A DNA stretch of 64,000 nucleotides from Liolophura sinensis (lineage: Eukaryota; Mollusca; Polyplacophora; Chitonida; Chitonidae): assembly GCF_032854445.1 (NCBI RefSeq), contig NC_088306.1, positions 19,065,764-19,129,763 on the forward strand, written 5' to 3'. The notes beneath the pieces were generated by a model, which saw nothing but the letters and a program-made list of their open reading frames with translations, was not told where the DNA came from and made no database searches. Both the position numbers and the translations under genes were made by a program. Below are positions 56,608-64,000 of this stretch, piece by piece (within the stretch, counting starts at the first letter, position 1; each line of letters begins with the position of its first letter).

Positions 56608-58789
56608 TTGATTGATTGTCACGATATTTAATCTGGACTGAGTTGAAATTTTGGGGTGGCTTTTGTATCATAGACCAGTGACGTTTTATGTATTGCAGTT
56701 AACATCAGACCATATTTTTTTTGCCGCGGCTAATTCTGCTTAAGCCATGGTACTATTGGGGGTCTATGAGTTTCTACTATTTAAGAATTCACATGAGCAG
56801 TTGGAATAAAACCTTAACACAGGTAAATTGACAAGAGACATTTCGTGTTAGCATTTGCCAACTATCACTATGTCGTCTCTGGTCTTGTCTTGCTTTCTAT
56901 GTTGTATAGTCTTTTATATTATAGACTTTTTTTTTATGAAAAACGCGTTTGTTTCTGGGATTCTCTCGCAGTCCTTAACGTTATTCATATACAGTCTTTT
57001 TTTGCGGGGTGCGGGGCAACAGATTTGCTTAAAATATAAGCTTCTAAGCATAAATACTCAGAATAAAACCCTAACTGAGATATATATGAGGTCCCATTTT
57101 CCCGGTTTCGTGTGACCATTTGCCAACTATCACACTGCAAGTGGTTGTTTTCTATGCTAGTCTCTTGTATTCTAAAAATATTTATCCATCAATATCTGCA
57201 TGGGATGTTATATACTCGTTATATACTAGGTCTGAGCATACTGTTCACTAATCATTTCAGAATAAGTCACCAAAAAGCTGGAAAACACTATATAGATCAA
57301 ATGGTATAGATATTCAGTCGAAGTGCAAATCTAAATGTATTGTCTTTACAGTGACTAATAACATGAAAGTCCAATTATATGAATGATACTTTCGCTATTT
57401 AATATACTTAATAACAATTACAGCAAAACCAGAGCAGTGACGATAGTGTTATACTTGACAAATGGTCACGCGTAACTGGTGAAATACGGTCTCTTGTCAA
57501 TTTCAAAAGAGTTCATAATATTATTTCAATTCTTGTAAAATAGAGATAGAAAACAACAAAAACAAAGAAAAGAAACTGGCAAAAAATATATGGCAACTGA
57601 GAAAACATGTTTTTTTATTATGGTAATTATATACCCGTCTATCATCTCCATGTTTCCACACGTTGATGTACTCTGGGATATAACCTGCTTATAATTAAGT
57701 CTGTCGAATCTCTGCACCCCACCCCCCACCCTCCTCCAAACGCATATGTTTATCCAGATACTAGCCCTTACGGGGCCAACAGAACTCTAAACAGCAAATT
57801 TTCAATTAATGAACATGATGCTTTCCAGATTTTTTTCTTGGCTCTGAGCTGGGAAACATATTTCCGCTTGCTCGTGCCGCGTCTCATATCGCAGTGGCCG
57901 CATGCATGTGTAAACGGTTTACCTATACACTGTGGGCTTACATATATATTCGTCCCTTAGTTTGGAAAGTTGAGCCAGGAAAGACTTCCGGACGGTTTGA
58001 ACTTGATTGATACCACACTTCCGGGGATACTGATGCATGGGAGGAAAAAACACTGATTGGCTGGTTGGATGAAGCCGATTTTTAAATAATGCCTTGGAAC
58101 ACCACAAGTATATAAATAATGACCCATATATATGAGTAAATATGTCTAAAAGCTGGTTGATGAGAGAGAGAAAAGAAACCCAACATATCTTGTCACGGTA
58201 TACTTGATAAAACAGATTAATGATTTTGTTTCATTTTTTTTTCTTGGTTTAACGACGGTAGTTTCCAACATTATTTCTGTGATACCCTATGACAGGCATG
58301 TTGGTCTATATACTCGGATATCTGGTGCTGCCTCACTGGAACATCATGCTGGTGACAACCGATGTCAAGCCACATCCAAGGCCGATTAGTACTTACATGG
58401 AACCGTCTCCACAAGGCAAGTTTTTCCGCGAGTCAAAATTTAAAATGTTAACGAGACGATAATTTTTTTTTTCGATCATGAGTTGTAGGAAAAGACAATA
58501 TTAGAACAAATATATACAAGCATCGATATAAAATATCGCATATAAAGTTTTAAACATATGTTTTATTTTTTTTGTGATTTGGCATGTCAAATTAAACAAA
58601 ATTACCTGTATTGACAAAATAGAAAGCGCCATATGTTATGATATTAACCAATCAGGCGCAAGCTACTTCTGTATTTCGAGAACGCAGCTATTTTCCCTTT
58701 TTTTTCGGAAAATTGTCAATTGTGATACAAATCTTTGAAACTTCATAGGCAATTCAAAAAGACCACTACTATATTAGCCTGCTACAAGT

Positions 58790-59140
58790 ACATATAAATA
58801 TATACACTGAATCCAATAGCGTGTTCATCATATATATGAAAGTCTGGAGAACGATTTGACTTTTCCTTGCTATAGAATTCGGCACAGAACTTTGTTTTTA
58901 TCTTCATCCATTTATGAAATGGCTCCAGAAGTTTCCTGACACTGCTTATTTCATTTTTTTTTCTCTCAGACTGATGTCTAATAAACCCAATCACCAAAGA
59001 ACTAAGAAAGTATATAAAGCACGAAATTAGGACGAAATGATGCAAAGAGAGACGGTCAACAATTTTCAATGATGAGGGGAAGAACAAGGAGCGTCGATAA
59101 GTTGTCGATAATAAATATTCACTTGTACTTTGATTGCAAC
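58790..59140. repeat. Dispersed repeat copy, inverted relative to 56395
   Basis: Its complement carries GCTTTATATACTTTCTTAGT. Around 58850 the GACTTTTCCTTGCT block recurs in the same sense at about 59460. The open frames here follow the repeat and are not taken as genes. Confidence 0.6.
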
Positions 59141-62046
59141 TGTTCATATATCCAATGTGGCGATCTAATTCAACACGATGTGAATACAGCCCCTAGAACT
59201 GGGTTATTAAAAGAGGAATTAGACACAAAAATGAAGCTGAGTGCCAGAGATTCTGGGCGCTCTGTCTACATTTACTTGCAAGAGAATTATACTCATTGTA
59301 AAATTTAAGAAACTAGGGTGACTCATATTCCTCTCTTGTGTTATTCTGAGAAATTGTGAATTTAATATTCGCGAGTTACGTATAGCTGCGTAGCTATATC
59401 TACATGTTCAGGGTACCCGCACTCCAATGACGAGTTCACCGCATGAAAAACTGGAAAAGGAATCGACTTTTCCTTGCTTGATTCTTGTTGCGTGCAGGAA
59501 TCAGTACAGAGCTGTGTCCATTTTTGAATGCATTTGTCACGAGCTGGACTGGTCTCTAATAATCGTATAATGAAATTCTCCTGGGTATAAGAATAACAGA
59601 GGAGTGACTGTAGTTGACGGGTGAGGTGTAAATGATACGTGGAATGAGGGTGGGGGTATTGTTTGGTGGGACAAACCGCTAAATCGTCTGGGCGTGTATG
59701 CTAAAGAGCTACGTCTGCCACTGACCTATACCCTACTCTTTCTCCCTCTGTCTCTCTCCCTCTCTTACCCTGGCTCCCGACGGGAGGTGTAAACTGACAC
59801 CTCCCCGGGGGTCGGGACTTGTGGTCAGCTGAGGCGGACAAGGAAACAACAGTGGTCATTGTTGTGTAGTGTTACGACACACGTGTCAAAGTGGAGAGGT
59901 GACACCTCTTAACAGAGCGGGCACGAGGGGAGACGTCATCAATACCTCAGGCCCTGAACTTATCTCTGAAGATGCCGATACGGTGACAAGATAATGACTA
60001 GCTTCCTTCTGTCAATGAAACCCGAGCTTACATCCGGGCTACTAGTCAAGTATGAACACAAAAACGTCCGCATAGTCTATTAACCGTATGCATTACCATT
60101 AAAAAACGTATATTACAATGGCGTATGTAGGGATAAGGCTCTTTCTTTATCTTCTAAAAGTTTGAGTAATAATCTGATAATCCAACGTGATGCACTTTGA
60201 AAAGGATTTTTAAGATTTTTGTTTTTTATTTTGTCGTAATGAGAAGAGCAGGAACGGTATAATTGGAAACCAGCCTTTAGTTACGAAACGGAAGAGCGCC
60301 AGACTGAAAACCTTTATGACGCGTAATCTCACAAAATCTCTTCTGCAAACAAATGTTGTTCGGGAAAGCTGATGACGCTTCTCTGCTGTACGGGTTTTAC
60401 CCTGTACAAAAATGAAAAAAAAAATGATAGCGAAAAATTGTATGTATAACAACAACAGTACGTGTGATTTGAAATGTGTTAGCAAACAGTGATGCGTTAC
60501 AGTTTCTTTTTTTGGGTATCAGCTGTCATGATAACTAAGGTTTGTTTTCTAACTTCGTAAAAGACGCTGCCTGGATTGCTAATCTGTATACCTTCACGAT
60601 TTGTTAATTAAGAAATAATCTATGGTTATATTTTAGACTTATTTATATTTAGTTGTTGAGGCTTTATATTTAGTTGTTGTTTCTTTCTAGAAAGCGGGCT
60701 GATCCCATGCGGTGCAAATACATTATTCTAATGCTGATGCCTCACTGGAAGGCCATGCCGTATGCATAAGGCGTTCCATACAACCTGACACCGGATAAGA
60801 CAGTATATGTACTAGGCTTATCCTGCGCTTTGGCCTATGCCGATATATAAAGTTTTAGGTATGGTCTGCTTCAGACTTTGAACCACGAGGAGGATGCATG
60901 ATCAGCTTTCACTAGGTCATTACTGTGCATTTTTCTTTGATGAAGAGAAGTTATATCTGTGTAGTCAAATTTGGTGTCAGTGGTCATGAAAGTTGCTATT
61001 ATTTAAGCGTTTACATGAACAGTTAGGATAAACGCATATAACCGAGGTAAACTGACAAGAAGCCGAATTTTATCGGTTATGTTTGACCATTTGCCAACTA
61101 TCATACTGTCATCCCTGCTCTGGTTTTATTCCCCACGTTGTCAACTTCTATGCTGGTGGCATTATAAGTGAAAAATCTAGAGCATAACATCAAACAAAAA
61201 TGAGTAAAATAAGTAAATAAATAAATCAATAAATTAACAAATAAATACATTTATCAAGAGGAATACAAAACTAATTAAATGTTTACTTGGAACCATGCAT
61301 GCAGTTAAACTGGGCAGACTAGTTATCCCTATAACAGCGGCCACCTTGTGATACAGAAAAAATTCTGTCAGTTTTTTTAATGCCTTTAACGTGCTAAACA
61401 GTTATTAATAAACTGTTAATAGACATAATGTGCAAAGTTAATTACTATACCTTTCTTCATTCCAGGGGACAATGAAAATTAAATTAAAATCAAGTTTCTA
61501 AATTGAAACATATGTAAACCATGCGCAAGGTTTTAGGATTTGTGTATTTTTGTCATGAACAAGGAGGTAATGTCACACAATGCATGTTTATCATATGGGA
61601 CAATGAGCTATATATACAATTACTTTAATGCAAGTTTTAATTTACCTTTTGTCACCGCAGCTAAACTCTGCTGCGGAATAATTATTTGAACACTCTTATT
61701 CCTTTATATTAACCGCGAGAACTTGCATTAAAAATTAACAAGTAAATTTAATTGATTTACACTTTAATTATTACCCCGAGACAAGTCAGCATGGCAGGCC
61801 TCGGTTGTGCATGGGAAAGCTTAAACAAAATGCGGCATTACCTCTGATCTGTGAGGAAAAAAAAAACATTGTGCAGAAATGCTTAACTTTCTAACGTCGA
61901 TTATTTTCCAGATAAACGTTATGTAATCTGACCCTGAAAACTTCACAGCCATGCAAAACTAGAACTGCATGGTGTGTCGCACATGTCTGTTTTTGCAAAC
62001 GAAGAAATTCAAAAATCATGTTTGTTTCGTATTTTTTTTTACAAAC

Positions 62047-62136
62047 TTTCTATATGTGTATGATGTAAATGGGTGATTTCTATATGTGTATGATGTAAAT
62101 GGGTGATTTCTATATGTGTATGATGTAAATGGGTGA
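62047..62136. repeat. 30-bp tandem repeat, three units
   Basis: Three identical units containing CTATATGTGTATGATGTAAA and TGGGTGA. Confidence 0.97.
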
Positions 62137-62149
62137 TCGCTAACTCTTT

Positions 62150-62325
62150 CTTAAAGCGTACTTGCCTACTTTTCAAAGGACTCATTACTAATGGCGTCAC
62201 GTGTTCGAATCCAGCTCTCGCTACATCAACTACCGGCTTAAGTCAGGACTTAAGTCAGACATTTATTTACTAGTATTTGAACTTGGGTTAACACCGTACT
62301 CAAGACTATCCCACATATATGTCTA
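62150..62325 (+). mobile_element. tRNA-derived SINE, second family, chimeric 3' part
   Basis: CACGTGTTCGAATCCAGCTC and TCGCTACATCAACTACCGGC, followed by a segment with AACACCGTACTCAAGACTAT that recalls the main family's tail complement. Confidence 0.6.
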
Positions 62326-62436
62326 GGGTAAGGTTAGGGGTATAATGGTAACTGGAGTGTCTTTCTGGAAAAAACACACATCCTGAATGAAAAAACCTGC
62401 AGCCGAAAGCAACTGCAGGGATTAAATCTGTTTAAC

Positions 62437-62439
<3 letters not shown>

Positions 62440-62523
<84 letters not shown>
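62440..62523. repeat. (TA)n, about 84 bp
   Basis: TA dinucleotide array with a few ATAG variants beyond 62521; the Ile-Tyr frame across it is an artefact. Confidence 0.97.
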
Positions 62524-62525
<2 letters not shown>

Positions 62526-62648
62526 TATATATAGATATATATACATATATACACACACAAACGCAACTGAAATGCAGATATACCTGTGCGCGTTTTTAGA
62601 AATTAGAGTGATCGATTGTGTAGACATGCATAGTTTGTTACCACGTCC

Positions 62649-62984
62649 ATTTATTGATTTATTTGATTTGTGTACGCTTTATGCCATACTCAAGAGTACT
62701 TCACTTATACGATGGCGGCCAGTAGTGTGGTGGGAGGAAACCGGGCAGAACCTGTGGGGAAACCCGCGACCATCCAAAGGTTTATCACTGATACAACGGG
62801 GGGCAGCAGTATGGTGGGAGGAAACCGGACAGAGCATGTAGGAAACCCAGAACATGTTACTGTCAGACCTGCCCCGGTAAGGAAACCAGCATTAGATGGA
62901 CCTGAAATACAGTGACCGCATTGTTGCGAGGCTGCTGGGTCATTGTGCTTCGCTGAGACGCTAACTACTAGGCCATGGGGGGCC
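62649..62984 (-). mobile_element. SINE, main family, with internal duplication
   Basis: TATGCCATACTCAAGAGTAC and GCGGCCAGTAGTGTGGTGGG, then a second GGCAGCAGTATGGTGGGAGG about 105 bp later, each followed by GAAACCGG. The head (GCATTGTTGCGAGGCTGCTG and CTGAGACGCTAACTACTAGG) is present once. Confidence 0.88.
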
Positions 62985-64000
62985 TTACCACTTCCATTTA
63001 TTTATACATTTCTATAAACAACTTGTATACCCTCTACGTGCTTAAATCAAATGTTATCTAATCAAATTAAGTACCTTTTAAAGTTGGTGTTTCAACACAA
63101 TATAGTCTACATTATGTCTTGAGGCTCCTTATATGTCGACGATAGACACGCCTCTGTTTCGTGAGTGTCCCTCACGTGATCACGGACCGGAGGTCATCTG
63201 TGGTGTTTTAAGAGGCTTAAGGATTAAGGATTTAATCCTCATTAGCTGTACCACGTGATTTGAAGCGCGGCGACAAAGTTCTGCCATGAATTGCTTGTTT
63301 GTTCGAGATAATGTTTTACATCCGTTTAGGATTATAAGGCCTACAGAAGTCTGAGAGATTTGCATCAAAATTCCTGACTAGCTGTCCAACAAACTCTGTA
63401 CATCATCCTACGAATTTTGTCTATAAAGGCTTACCCTGTTTTCTGTGACAGACACTTGAAACAAAATGTCAAAGAGGATACATTATATATGCATTATTAT
63501 GAGTATTTAATATGCATATTTAAAATACTCATGCACAAAATGTGTGCATTAATAGCAAATGTGCATTGAGGAAATCAGCTATGGAGCGATCATTCAGTAA
63601 CTTAATTAAAAGTTAAAAAATTAATCAATAAATTAATCACTGACTAAAGTGATTAATTGACACATAGGCCAATCAGTCAGCAGATAAGGTTATGTTTAAA
63701 TTAATACTCATAGATGTAGATTTTTTTCTTTTTTAAGTTTCTCAAATATTTCCGTCTTTTTTTGTCCTTAACATGGCGTTAAGCGATAGACAACAATCAA
63801 GCGTATTGATTCACCATATATATTTAACACTATACATATACATATTTAATCTGACTTGTTCTGGAAATGCATGTATACACACAAAGGACTTTATGATTTT
63901 GGGTGAAACTGTACTGGAATTTAAAAGACTCGCCTAATAGATGAGAAATTCTCTTTTCTTTCAATCTATTATGGAAAACCATAATAAACATATTGATCTA
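62985..64000. other. Non-coding; possible regulatory patch
   Basis: 63168-63265 contains two CACGTG E-boxes and clustered GGATTA/TAATCC homeodomain-type sites. The rest is AT-rich and unassigned. Confidence 0.4.

Larger units (their letters stand above)
54993..62149. other. Long stretch without a supported gene
   Basis: Contains dispersed repeats (56395-56607 and 58790-59140 in opposite orientations; 56815, 57060 and 61040 blocks), a GA-rich tract at 55975-56037 and a GC-richer patch at 59740-59990 with CACGTGTC and ACGTCA motifs. No exon with recognisable protein similarity. Confidence 0.4.

Overview
This window looks like nuclear DNA from a metazoan, most likely a mollusc (bivalve or gastropod). 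It is AT-rich and gene-sparse. It carries many tRNA-derived SINEs with A/T-rich tails, foldback MITE-like elements, minisatellites, long (AT)n runs and a multi-exon gene with GT-AG introns. The mollusc call rests on my recollection that the commonest SINE tail here (complement reads GTTTTACGCCGTACTCAAG, then GCCAGCATTATGGTGGGAGG) is widespread in molluscan genomes. No database search was possible.

One gene can be reconstructed with confidence, on the minus strand between 25911 and 13656. Eight exons join at GT-AG junctions with matching phase into an uninterrupted 532-residue reading frame. It encodes an N-terminal C3HC4 RING finger (TRIM-like), a proline-rich linker, a Src-type SH2 domain and a Src-type tyrosine-kinase fold, with no SH3 domain. 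The kinase domain keeps the Gly-rich loop, the VAIK lysine, the alphaC glutamate and the APE motif. HRD has become HRN, DFG has become GFG, the activation-loop tyrosine is phenylalanine, and the C-terminal regulatory tyrosine tail is missing. It therefore reads as a Src-family pseudokinase with a ubiquitin-ligase RING where the SH3 would be. This is the most interesting object in the window. By inference it links phosphotyrosine recognition to ubiquitination, a logic parallel to Cbl.

Layout. 1-13 kb: SINEs, two foldback elements, minisatellites, a duplicated DR1-like motif, one unrecognised open frame (5309-5761), then a largely featureless stretch downstream of the gene. 13.6-25.9 kb: the RING-SH2-pseudokinase gene, whose introns contain a SINE, a MITE, a minisatellite and a tandem duplication. 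26-40 kb: upstream DNA with two large satellite-like arrays (44 bp at 28.1-29.1 kb and about 85 bp at 31.8-32.9 kb), more MITEs, and at 39.8-40.0 kb a possible minus-strand promoter and short first exon that could belong to the same gene. 40-64 kb: intergenic or intronic DNA dense in SINEs, with no exon I can assign.

Limits: exons were found by eye. Short exons lacking a recognisable motif, and the true 5' and 3' ends of the transcript, may be missed. Repeat boundaries are approximate to about 10 bp unless stated.
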